A stretch of DNA of 64,000 nt from Prevotella melaninogenica (GTDB lineage Bacteria > Bacteroidota > Bacteroidia > Bacteroidales > Bacteroidaceae): positions 1,616,501 to 1,680,500 of the forward strand of contig NZ_CP072360.1 in assembly GCF_018128065.1 (NCBI RefSeq), given 5' to 3'. The translations under genes were made by a program, and so were the position numbers. Under the pieces are notes generated by a model. The model was not told the DNA's origin. It ran no database searches and saw only the letters and a program-made list of their open reading frames with translations. This document shows positions 1 through 8,144 of this stretch, in pieces. Within the stretch, counting starts at the first letter, position 1. Each line of letters starts with the position of its first letter.

Positions 1-93
1 TGAAACACGCGCCACCTGCTATAGGTGTAGCAACTTATCTTGCTGTTACCAAATATAGACATGAATTCTTTTCTCTATCTGTGTATTTATTTT
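1..93. other. Window edge, no gene recognised
   Basis: These bases lie beyond the stop of the first immunity gene (minus strand). I see no stop-free reading frame that resembles the RHS core or any known family. It may be the start of the next orphan cassette to the left. Confidence 0.3.
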
Positions 94-567
94 CTATATT
101 AGCTTTAGATACCATTGATTAGATTTTACAACTATTATATCCTTTTTATGCGAAAACGCCAATATGGCTATCCGAAAACGATAAAAATTAACACTCCACA
201 AACTGCTTTTTCCAAAGTAAATAATTAAAGGATCCCTTCGATTGGTAAAAGTTATTTTTACATATAGCCCCAAAAATGGTGTTGAACAAAAAAAGATGTG
301 CGATATTTCCTTCCATGAAATCTTCATATTTCCTTCCTTTTCTGTAATTAGTAAGCCCAACTCATTTATGACTATTTTTCTATTGCGAGTTTTTACTAAT
401 CCATAAATAAGAATAATGATTATAAATACTGAAATCAAAAGTATTATTTTCATATTGCTTTGGTGATTATTCATAATATCACCTACTGATAATGCAAATG
501 GTATTAGCATTATCAATAACAATAAAAAAAAGGTAGGATATGTATATATATTAAAATCTTTTGCCAT
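94..567 (-). CDS. Putative membrane immunity protein for cassette A
   Basis: Small protein encoded directly after the RHS orphan A toxin, overlapping its 3' end. Two hydrophobic helices lie at the N-terminus (around residues 8-30 and 40-58 of this start), followed by a soluble part with a KISWKEISHI stretch, which resembles bacterial PH-like domains (hydrophobic strand, then W-x-x-I). The start at 567 is preferred because an AAAAGG stretch lies about 10 nt upstream; an in-frame ATG at 600 is also possible and would add 11 residues. Position and size fit an immunity protein that sits in the inner membrane. No specific family assigned. Confidence 0.6.
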   Translation of the reverse strand: MAKDFNIYTYPTFFLLLLIMLIPFALSVGDIMNNHQSNMKIILLISVFIIIILIYGLVKTRNRKIVINELGLLITEKEGNMKISWKEISHIFFCSTPFLGLYVKITFTNRRDPLIIYFGKSSLWSVNFYRFRIAILAFSHKKDIIVVKSNQWYLKLI

Positions 568-3500
568 TAGAAGTAGACCTTTTATAAGTTGAATAACCAT
601 ATGAAAACATTGAAGGTGTCATTTTTCCTGCTGCCACGCCAATTGCTGTTTGTACAGGGTAATTAGTGGCATTTTTTCCAAAAATGGCAAGATGACTATC
701 AAATTGACGATTAACACTCACTCTTCGATTAACCATTCTATTAGCAAGCTGTTTTGCATATTTTCCAGAAGTTGTACCCAATGTTCTTTTGATTTCACTT
801 TTTACTTCTTTACGAAAAGCTTGACGAACAACTGATGATGCATATTTATTTGCAACCTTTGCCGTCAACTTTGTTGCTCCTTTTTCTATAATTTTACCCA
901 CTCCAGTACCAATACCTGCACTTACAACATTACTAACAACACTTTCTGCAATATCTCTTTTGTTTATATGCCCTTTTCCTATCAACGTTTCTCCTAAAGA
1001 TGCAACAGTACCACCTGCGGCGGTTGCCACAAAACCAGCACCACTTGCAATTAGAGCTCCGCTTACAGCGCCACTTAGTGCAGCTCCAGCAATCTCTCTA
1101 GCGGATTTTCCTTGGTATGCTGCAATACCTGCATTTATTAATCCCCCAGCAAAAGCACCAACTGCAATCCAAGCAACTTTACCATTTGGATCTATAAACT
1201 TAACAGGGTTGTTATGTGTATAAGTATGCACACTTTCAGCTGGATACTTCTCCGCTAAAGGATCCACTCCATACCATAGACTTGTCATAGGATTCAAGTA
1301 CCTTGCACCATAATAGTACAAGCCAGTTTCCTCATCGAACTGTTTGCCATTGAACTTATATGGTAGCTCTTCACTGCTGCTGTGCTCATCAACTAACAGT
1401 TCACCATATGGCAGGTAAGCATCATACTGGGTGATGTTGGCTTTATCGTCTGTGATGTAAGACGTTGAACCGAGATGGTCACTGTGATAGAAGAAGGTCT
1501 CCTCACGTGTTGTGTCGTTTGGAATATAACCATAACCAGCCTGTGGGTCACCAGGGTTGCTCGGGTCATTCCAGCTTACAGGTGGGCCGGGGTTGGTGCC
1601 TGGTGTCGTGTTAGGACGTGGAGTCTGAATCCAACCCTGTGGCACATCATGGTTACCGAGTTCTGTAAGGACAGCATTATAACCAACACCCGTGTTCTCC
1701 GGATCACCATACGCACCCTTTTCTGTCGGTACACCAGGAGCTACACCCACCTTCTTATAGTATGCTTCCTTCTGTGTCTGAATCTGATTCATACGTTCAG
1801 CATAGTCCTGCTGACCTGCAGTTACATATGAGCCGTTGCGTCCATAAACGTTGTTAAACAGACCCGTTCCTATCCTTGAAGCAACTCGTTTGTCACCAAT
1901 GAAGTAATGCTTTGTAAAGCGATTCTTGTTTACAGAGAGGATACTTGCTGGGTAGAGCGTGAAGTTGTCTGTTTCGTGGAACGTGATGCCTTGTGGTGCA
2001 CCATTAATATACACACCTTCCATCGTTCCGTAACTCTTCATGATGCGTTCACCAGCAGCATTGTAAGTATAACGACTCGTCTTGCCGTTGTCAGAGAGTA
2101 CCATCAGACGGTTGTCTTCATCCCAATACATCTCACGGGTAGCATTTGTAGAGTCGTTCATTACCAGCGTTGGATTACCGTTGGCATCGTATGTGTAATG
2201 GTCGTGACCAATCTGCGTTGGAGCCGTCGGGTGGTTACTGTCCTCATACTTATAAGCAAAGTTATAAGACTTAGCTGTTGTCGTTGAGTCCACCTTCTGT
2301 ACCTTCGTCAGCGGTTCACTCATCCGTCCGAACGACATCACCATATCATACGATGCACGCTTAGCCTTACCACTTGCATGAATAAGGCGGTTCAGTTCAT
2401 CATATTCATACGTATGCGAACTCCTTCCTCCCAGCTTCGCCTTGTTGAGTTTCGTCAGCGACGTTGGGTTGGCAGCATTCGTGATACCGAGGATATTATC
2501 CACAGCATCATACTGGTACCTGTTCTCCATCACAGTCTGACCATCCGCTGTAAGGTTCATCACCTGCAGACGTTCACGCTGCTTATCGTAGGTATAGGTT
2601 GTCTCCGTGCCATTACCGAGCTTCGTATAGACTGTATGACCCTCCTTATCGTAACCTATCCTATCAACAATAACGCTCTGACGTCCCTGTTTATTGCTCG
2701 TCATGCTCTCCACCTGTCCTGCAGCATTGTAGTGATAAGTTACCACTTCACCGTCAGGATAAGTCATCGTCTGCACACGGTTCCAGCTGTCGTACGTAGC
2801 ACCATAGACATAAGTCCTGATATCCGCCACGCTCGCCATGACCGTACGGACAGTCTTCGTCACCTCACCCTGACGACCATAGTAATAGGCTTCACCGCCC
2901 GAAGCATCCTCTACAAGGGCAAGACGACCGGCACGGTTATACTTATCGCCAGCCTTACCATAGGTATAAGTAACACGGTTGAAGAGATTTTCAGGATAAA
3001 GCACCTCATGAAGCCGTTCGAAGTCGTAGGTGTAAGAGATATAACCCTTGTCAGATATCGACTTCCTAAGTTCTGCTGTGAGCTTCGTCAGGAGGTTACC
3101 CGCCGCATCATAGGTCATATCCGTCTCACCTGCATCAGGATGATTCACCATCAGTTTCCGACCAAGCAAGTCGTAGGCATACTTCGTCTCCTTGCCGTTA
3201 GGATGCTGAACCGTCATCACCTGACCGACAGGGTCATAGCTGTACTTCACCGTGATATCCTCACCACGGGCATGCTGCACCGTTTCACGGTTACGCCCCT
3301 TGGCATCCGTATAGCTCTCCGCATGTCGTCCCAGTGCATCCGTGACCGTTGTCTGGAGCATTGGTTCACCGTCATGGCTGCCGATACTATAGGCTGTACG
3401 TGTCACACTGCCATCAGCAAGCGTAACACTCATGGTACGGTCGTGCGTATCATACTCCGTCTTTGCCTGCAGATCACCCGTAGCGTGGTTGTAAGTGCCA

Positions 3501-4774
3501 ATATTACCATGGCTCTCCGTCATTGGGTAATAAGCCGCAATATTACGTCCAAAGGCATCGATAACAGCCCTTCCACTGACGATGGAGACCTTTTGATTGC
3601 TGCCACCAGACCACACCACGCCCGTCTGTTTCGTCTGGACGGCACGCATCAGTGAGTCTGCGAAAGTATAGGTATCAATGTTGCCTTCCTTAGAATAATG
3701 GATGGTATGTGCCTTGCGTTCTGCAGGGAAGTACTCAAAGCGGATGGTAAACGGCTGACCGCTTTCTATCTCATACGGAGCACGGATCGTCATCTGTCTG
3801 CCCAGTGCATCGTAGGTGTATTCCATCTTCTGCCCGTTAAGGTCGGTCGTTACAGACGGAGCATTCCAAAGACCATCATAAGCCGTACTGGAGCTATAAC
3901 CGTAGGCATCCTTGACACTTGTCACAAGACTGTGATAGAGGTCATCATAGGTGTAGGCATAGAACATACGCTGATGGTTATAGTTCTCTGGCTTCATCAT
4001 ACGTGTGATGTTACCATAGCCATCGTAAGTCATGTTATAGACAGAAGGCTTGTCACCGTTATGGAGCATGATCTCCGTTATCTCACCGTTTCCGTCCACC
4101 TTCGTGCTGCGTTCACGGTAAGTCTTACTACCACTGCTGACAGTGATATGGCTCGGAACACTGACAATATACTTATCTGCTATCTTATGATAGTTGATGT
4201 TTGCCTCTAAGCTATAGCCCGTTGTCGTCTCCTTATATCCCTGTAGGTTACCATAGTCATCGTAAGTATTATTGACAGCAACCGCCAGGCTATCCCCACT
4301 ATTTACATCAAAGTTACTCTGAACAAGTGTCTTTAGGGCAGGGAAGACAACAGCATCAGCCGTATTATGACCAACGGCGAGTGTCTTCAGGTCGTAGTCA
4401 TATAGAGATCCCTGCAGTTTCTTTCCATCAGCAGTATAGAGATACTCACTCGTAACAAACCCATGCGTATAGTAATCCCTGTTCTTACCATAAGTCTGTA
4501 CGGAGTAACGATAGAGTCTGTCACCGTTCTCGGTGTCTATCTGATTGGTACGTACCTGCTTGAAACCATAGAAGTCACGCTCACGACGGTCACGATAGCC
4601 ACCGCTATATTCAAAGGTATTCCTACTTCGTAGTGCTCCGTTCTCCTTGTATCCACCCGTAGTCTCAACAGATGACATCACCCAGCGACGTCCCGGCAAA
4701 TCGTAACTTGGAGTTGTCTGTTCATAGTTGATATTAATATGTCCACCAAAAGGAAGCGTCACAGAGCGCAGCAT
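551..4774 (-). CDS. Orphan RHS-core protein A with glycine-rich hydrophobic tip
   Basis: 1407-residue 5'-truncated copy of the full-length RHS gene at 34449-43781. Residues 1 to about 1195 are RHS/YD-repeat core (YxYDxxGR-type repeats), ending with the core boundary GLYYYGARY...DPLAEKY...DPNG near nt 1188. The unique tip (about 1197-1407) has a long Gly/Ala-rich hydrophobic segment followed by a basic region, suggesting a membrane-inserting or translocation part rather than a known enzyme. The frame stays open upstream to 4867 (an FG-GAP DIDGDGHPD motif is readable) but a TAG at 4868-4870 interrupts it, so the ATG at 4774 is internal to the core and no genuine start is visible. Probably silent unless recombined into the full-length gene. 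Confidence 0.75.
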   Translation of the reverse strand: MLRSVTLPFGGHININYEQTTPSYDLPGRRWVMSSVETTGGYKENGALRSRNTFEYSGGYRDRRERDFYGFKQVRTNQIDTENGDRLYRYSVQTYGKNRDYYTHGFVTSEYLYTADGKKLQGSLYDYDLKTLAVGHNTADAVVFPALKTLVQSNFDVNSGDSLAVAVNNTYDDYGNLQGYKETTTGYSLEANINYHKIADKYIVSVPSHITVSSGSKTYRERSTKVDGNGEITEIMLHNGDKPSVYNMTYDGYGNITRMMKPENYNHQRMFYAYTYDDLYHSLVTSVKDAYGYSSSTAYDGLWNAPSVTTDLNGQKMEYTYDALGRQMTIRAPYEIESGQPFTIRFEYFPAERKAHTIHYSKEGNIDTYTFADSLMRAVQTKQTGVVWSGGSNQKVSIVSGRAVIDAFGRNIAAYYPMTESHGNIGTYNHATGDLQAKTEYDTHDRTMSVTLADGSVTRTAYSIGSHDGEPMLQTTVTDALGRHAESYTDAKGRNRETVQHARGEDITVKYSYDPVGQVMTVQHPNGKETKYAYDLLGRKLMVNHPDAGETDMTYDAAGNLLTKLTAELRKSISDKGYISYTYDFERLHEVLYPENLFNRVTYTYGKAGDKYNRAGRLALVEDASGGEAYYYGRQGEVTKTVRTVMASVADIRTYVYGATYDSWNRVQTMTYPDGEVVTYHYNAAGQVESMTSNKQGRQSVIVDRIGYDKEGHTVYTKLGNGTETTYTYDKQRERLQVMNLTADGQTVMENRYQYDAVDNILGITNAANPTSLTKLNKAKLGGRSSHTYEYDELNRLIHASGKAKRASYDMVMSFGRMSEPLTKVQKVDSTTTAKSYNFAYKYEDSNHPTAPTQIGHDHYTYDANGNPTLVMNDSTNATREMYWDEDNRLMVLSDNGKTSRYTYNAAGERIMKSYGTMEGVYINGAPQGITFHETDNFTLYPASILSVNKNRFTKHYFIGDKRVASRIGTGLFNNVYGRNGSYVTAGQQDYAERMNQIQTQKEAYYKKVGVAPGVPTEKGAYGDPENTGVGYNAVLTELGNHDVPQGWIQTPRPNTTPGTNPGPPVSWNDPSNPGDPQAGYGYIPNDTTREETFFYHSDHLGSTSYITDDKANITQYDAYLPYGELLVDEHSSSEELPYKFNGKQFDEETGLYYYGARYLNPMTSLWYGVDPLAEKYPAESVHTYTHNNPVKFIDPNGKVAWIAVGAFAGGLINAGIAAYQGKSAREIAGAALSGAVSGALIASGAGFVATAAGGTVASLGETLIGKGHINKRDIAESVVSNVVSAGIGTGVGKIIEKGATKLTAKVANKYASSVVRQAFRKEVKSEIKRTLGTTSGKYAKQLANRMVNRRVSVNRQFDSHLAIFGKNATNYPVQTAIGVAAGKMTPSMFSYGYSTYKRSTSNGKRF

Positions 4775-4922
4775 GTTCGTTCTGCCCGTAAGGTTACGAT
4801 AGACAATAAGCTGCTTTACTCCATCAGCGACAATAATATCTGGATGTCCGTCACCGTCGATATCCGTCTAGCCCCTTGCTGTACGAGTGTTGCCAGACAA
4901 TAAAGACAATCCTGTATTATTT

Positions 4923-5252
4923 TTAACGTACTAACTCCTGGTCACAATACATCGGAAGAACAATAGTAGTATCTGCACGTATCAAACATATATCAGTTTC
5001 TCCTTTCTTCTTGAGAATATAATCGCCTGGTTGATAGTTCTCTTCTATCTCCCAAAAATAAGGAATCTTGATACATTTATGTTCCCCACAATTATCTATT
5101 CCAAATATTAAAAAAAATCTGTTTTCATGTTTTCCCATACTTTGTCCTTTTAAGCTGTATTCAATAGGCCTCAAGTCTTGTACAATTTTATTGCAGGTTA
5201 TACAGCTTGAGAAATTAAGAAAGAAAAGAAAAGATAAAATAATATGCCTCAT
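4923..5252 (-). CDS. Putative lipoprotein immunity protein for cassette B
   Basis: 109 residues, starting 1 nt after the stop of orphan B. The N-terminus (MRHIILSFLFFLNFSSC) is a lipoprotein signal peptide with lipobox FSSC, so the product should be tethered in the periplasm or outer membrane. The mature part has no family that I recognise. Its position immediately behind a toxin tip and its small size indicate an immunity role. Its stop is followed directly by the RHS-like segment of cassette A. Confidence 0.6.
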   Translation of the reverse strand: MRHIILSFLFFLNFSSCITCNKIVQDLRPIEYSLKGQSMGKHENRFFLIFGIDNCGEHKCIKIPYFWEIEENYQPGDYILKKKGETDICLIRADTTIVLPMYCDQELVR

Positions 5253-5253
5253 A

Positions 5254-7359
5254 TTAGAATTTAAAAATATACTTTGTTTTCAACATCTCTCTAGATACAC
5301 CATTACTCCCTCCTATAGCTTTTATACTTATTCCTGTTCCTAGTCCATAGGATGAATAGGTATGATTATCAATAGGTGTTCCATAAACGGCATTCAATGG
5401 GCCAATCGTAGCGGCATTGTTATAACCAGTACCTTCATACAGATCAATATTATTCTTTAAATTTGTATGGTTTTTGTATCCAACAAGGTTGATATATGCA
5501 TTAAAACTTAAAGCAGGTTTAGCCAAATCACCCCCCGCAGACATAAGGCTATAAAGACCTCCCTCAGAACCACTAATTGTGAAACCGAGACCATAAGAGT
5601 AATGTAAATTGGCAATTTGAAAACTAAATCCAGCTTCCAATCCTATTGCGTCAAAGTTAAAAGGGGCATAGATACCTGAAGAAGTTTTTGGCAATTCTTT
5701 ATATCTACAAAGTTCCAGTCCCATATTACTTAGAATGTCTAAGAAATTAACATGTTTTTTATGGGACACAGACACTTCATCCATTGGGTGGGCTGAAAGA
5801 ATATTCCCTTGATTATCACCGAATTTATATTGTCCTTGATTATCGAACATATTTACAGTATTTCCTAAATATCTTCCACCTTCTGGGATAAACTTTCTGT
5901 CTTTAGCAGAGTTGACTCTTTCATCCCAATAGACGCCCTTGTCCTTTGTTTCAACCCATCCCATTCCATTGGGGTCTAGTATCCTAACAGGATTTCCACC
6001 ACCATATAGATAAGGGATAGTTTGAACATACTTTTCCGCCAACGGATCCACCCCATACCATAGAGTTGTCATAGGATTCAAGTACCTTGCACCATAATAA
6101 TACAAGCCTGTCTCAGAATCCATCTCTTTGCCGTTGAACTTGTATGGCATGTCCTCGCTACTACTATATTCATCGACAAGTAGCTCGCCATACGGCAGGT
6201 AAGCATCATATTGGGTGATGTTACCCTTGTCATCGGTGATATAAGACGTTGAGCCGAGGTGGTCACTGTGATAGAAGAAGGTCTCCTCTTTTGTGGTGTC
6301 GTTTGGAATATATCCATAACCAGCCTGTGGGTCGTCAGGGTTGCTTGGGTCGTTCCAGCTTACAAGTGGACCGGGGTTGGTATTCGGTGTGGTGTTAGGG
6401 CGTGGAGTCTGTACCCAACCCTGTGGCACATCATGGTTGCCGAGTTCGGTGAGGACGGCATTATACCCTACACCAGTGTTCTCTGGATCACCATACGCAC
6501 CCTTCTCTGTAGGTACACCAGGGGCAATGCCCTGCTGTTTATAGTATGTTTCTTTCTGCTTCTGTATCTGATTCATACGTTCTGCATAGTCCTGCTGACC
6601 AGCCGTTACGTATGAGCCGTTACGCCCATAGACATTATTGAACAGACCCGTGCCGATTCTTGAAGCTATACGCTGGCTGCCGATGAAGTAGTGCTTCGTG
6701 AAGCGGTTCTTGTTCACCGTCAGAATTGAGGCCGGATAGAGCGTGAAGTTGTCGGTCTCGTGGAACGTAATCCCCTGCGGAGCACCGTTGATATATACGC
6801 CCTCCATCGTTCCATGGCTCTTGATAATCCGTTCGCCACTGGCATTGTAGGTATAGCGGCTCGTCTTGCCGTTGTCCGAAAGCACCATCAGCCAGTTGTC
6901 CTCGTCCCAGTACATCTCGCGTGTCTCGCTCGTGCCATCGTTGGTTACCGTGAGCGGATTCCCGTTGGCATCGTAAGTGTTATGGTTATGCCCGATTTGC
7001 GAGGGCGCCGTAGGGTGGTCGCCGGCCTCGTACAGATAAGCAAACGCATACGACTGTGCCACCTTGCTCGAATCCACCTTTTGCTTTTTGGTGAGCGGCT
7101 CGCCCATGATGCCGTAGGTCATATCGAGCCAGTACGATGCCGTCTTGGCCTTGCCGTTTGCAGAGACCAATCGGTTGATGCCATCGTAAGTGTAGCTGTG
7201 GCTGTATGCAACGCCGAGCTTCGCCTTGTTCTTCTCAGTGATATTCTGCGAATTGGCACTGTTGGTGATACCGAGGATATTATCCACCAAGTTTAAGTTG
7301 TACTTGTACTTGTTCTGCATGACGGTATTACCCGACGAGATGAACATCACCTCTTGCAA
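5254..7359 (-). CDS. Orphan RHS-core protein B, unrecognised tip
   Basis: 701 residues; RHS core to about residue 464, then a unique tip of about 236 residues after DPNGMG. The first 200 residues of its core are clearly diverged from every other copy (for example ANSQNITEKNKAKLG instead of ANPTSLTKLNKAKLG), while the later core is almost identical to the others, a sign of gene conversion. The tip is rich in G, Y, S and N with alternating hydrophobic residues near its end (beta-rich appearance); no catalytic motif is obvious. No real start codon context: the core continues upstream in a degenerate form broken by stops (7360-7498). Confidence 0.7.
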   Translation of the reverse strand: MQEVMFISSGNTVMQNKYKYNLNLVDNILGITNSANSQNITEKNKAKLGVAYSHSYTYDGINRLVSANGKAKTASYWLDMTYGIMGEPLTKKQKVDSSKVAQSYAFAYLYEAGDHPTAPSQIGHNHNTYDANGNPLTVTNDGTSETREMYWDEDNWLMVLSDNGKTSRYTYNASGERIIKSHGTMEGVYINGAPQGITFHETDNFTLYPASILTVNKNRFTKHYFIGSQRIASRIGTGLFNNVYGRNGSYVTAGQQDYAERMNQIQKQKETYYKQQGIAPGVPTEKGAYGDPENTGVGYNAVLTELGNHDVPQGWVQTPRPNTTPNTNPGPLVSWNDPSNPDDPQAGYGYIPNDTTKEETFFYHSDHLGSTSYITDDKGNITQYDAYLPYGELLVDEYSSSEDMPYKFNGKEMDSETGLYYYGARYLNPMTTLWYGVDPLAEKYVQTIPYLYGGGNPVRILDPNGMGWVETKDKGVYWDERVNSAKDRKFIPEGGRYLGNTVNMFDNQGQYKFGDNQGNILSAHPMDEVSVSHKKHVNFLDILSNMGLELCRYKELPKTSSGIYAPFNFDAIGLEAGFSFQIANLHYSYGLGFTISGSEGGLYSLMSAGGDLAKPALSFNAYINLVGYKNHTNLKNNIDLYEGTGYNNAATIGPLNAVYGTPIDNHTYSSYGLGTGISIKAIGGSNGVSREMLKTKYIFKF

Positions 7360-7498
7360 ACATTCGTGCTACGTGTTGTAAGTGTAATTGCTTTCCATCC
7401 CATTACCGAAATTAGTAGAAACGGTATGTTCATAACCTAACTTCTCGATAATAGTCCATTCTTACCCGAATTTATTGCTCATGAGACAGTCTTTCTTA
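7360..7498 (-). pseudogene. Degenerate RHS-core remnant upstream of cassette B
   Basis: Reading the minus strand, this stretch still aligns with the core segment NKQGRQSVIVDRIGY...LGNGTETTYTYDKQ, but with several in-frame stops (e.g. within YTYNT*HECLQ). It is diverged like the first part of cassette B, so it is the decayed upstream part of that core and not a separate gene. Confidence 0.65.
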
Positions 7499-8113
7499 TT
7501 ATCTTAAACTCGCATATGTTATTCTAATCTCATTTTTTTCTTTCCCTAAAGTTGTTATATATATAATTCTACCATAATTATCATATTTGTACTGACATCT
7601 GTAAATAACGGTCTCGTCAGAAAAATCTGGCTTGTATTCATATCGGAACTCTTTAAGTAAGCCTTTTTCTATAACTATTGTGAGCGTTAAAACATAATCG
7701 ACTCTTGCATTAATATATGTGTAATATTTGTTGATTTTTAATATATTAATTGTTTTACAATCGCCTTTTGTTTGAATAAAAGATTGAATTTCCGACTTAT
7801 CATAATTGGATAATATATCAGAGATAATACAAAGGTCTTCGAAAATAACCTCCGGATATTTTATATTCACCCCCCACGATTCCAAGTATTTTAATTGTTC
7901 GAAAAAGATATTTTGCATATCTTTCTCGACTTTTGTGAGCCTTATAGGTTTCTTTTTCTTGCTTTTATAGACAGCTTCTTTCTTTCCATTTATATATAGA
8001 CTCTTGGAAATATACCCAGATTCATACGATAAGGTAACATCCACCTGATGATCTTCCGCTACTTTACTGTTAAGAGGAAAATATAATAAAAAAAGAAGTA
8101 AAAACACTTTCAT
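7499..8113 (-). CDS. Putative exported immunity protein for cassette C
   Basis: About 204 residues from the ATG at 8113, which begins a clear signal peptide (MKVFLLLFLLYFPLNSKVA). A longer frame opening at 8212 exists but would overlap the end of toxin C by 68 nt and bury the signal peptide, so 8113 is chosen (31 nt after the toxin stop). The mature protein is Lys/Tyr-rich, with a repeated-looking end (YQYKYDNYGRIIYI) that faintly recalls YD repeats. No family recognised; immunity role is inferred from position. Confidence 0.6.
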   Translation of the reverse strand: MKVFLLLFLLYFPLNSKVAEDHQVDVTLSYESGYISKSLYINGKKEAVYKSKKKKPIRLTKVEKDMQNIFFEQLKYLESWGVNIKYPEVIFEDLCIISDILSNYDKSEIQSFIQTKGDCKTINILKINKYYTYINARVDYVLTLTIVIEKGLLKEFRYEYKPDFSDETVIYRCQYKYDNYGRIIYITTLGKEKNEIRITYASLR

Positions 8114-8144
8114 AATTAATATCTTGTATAATGACAGATTTTTA

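Noticed and set aside
1475..1831. 118-residue plus-strand frame recurring opposite each RHS copy
   Set aside because: It repeats only because the core underneath is repeated; no independent start signals and composition is that of reverse-strand RHS coding.
2378..3655. Long plus-strand frame opposite the RHS core (425 residues)
   Set aside because: Antisense shadow of the core; the same kind of frame appears opposite every core copy (e.g. 25128-26600, 36396-38063), with improbable His/Arg/Ile-rich composition.
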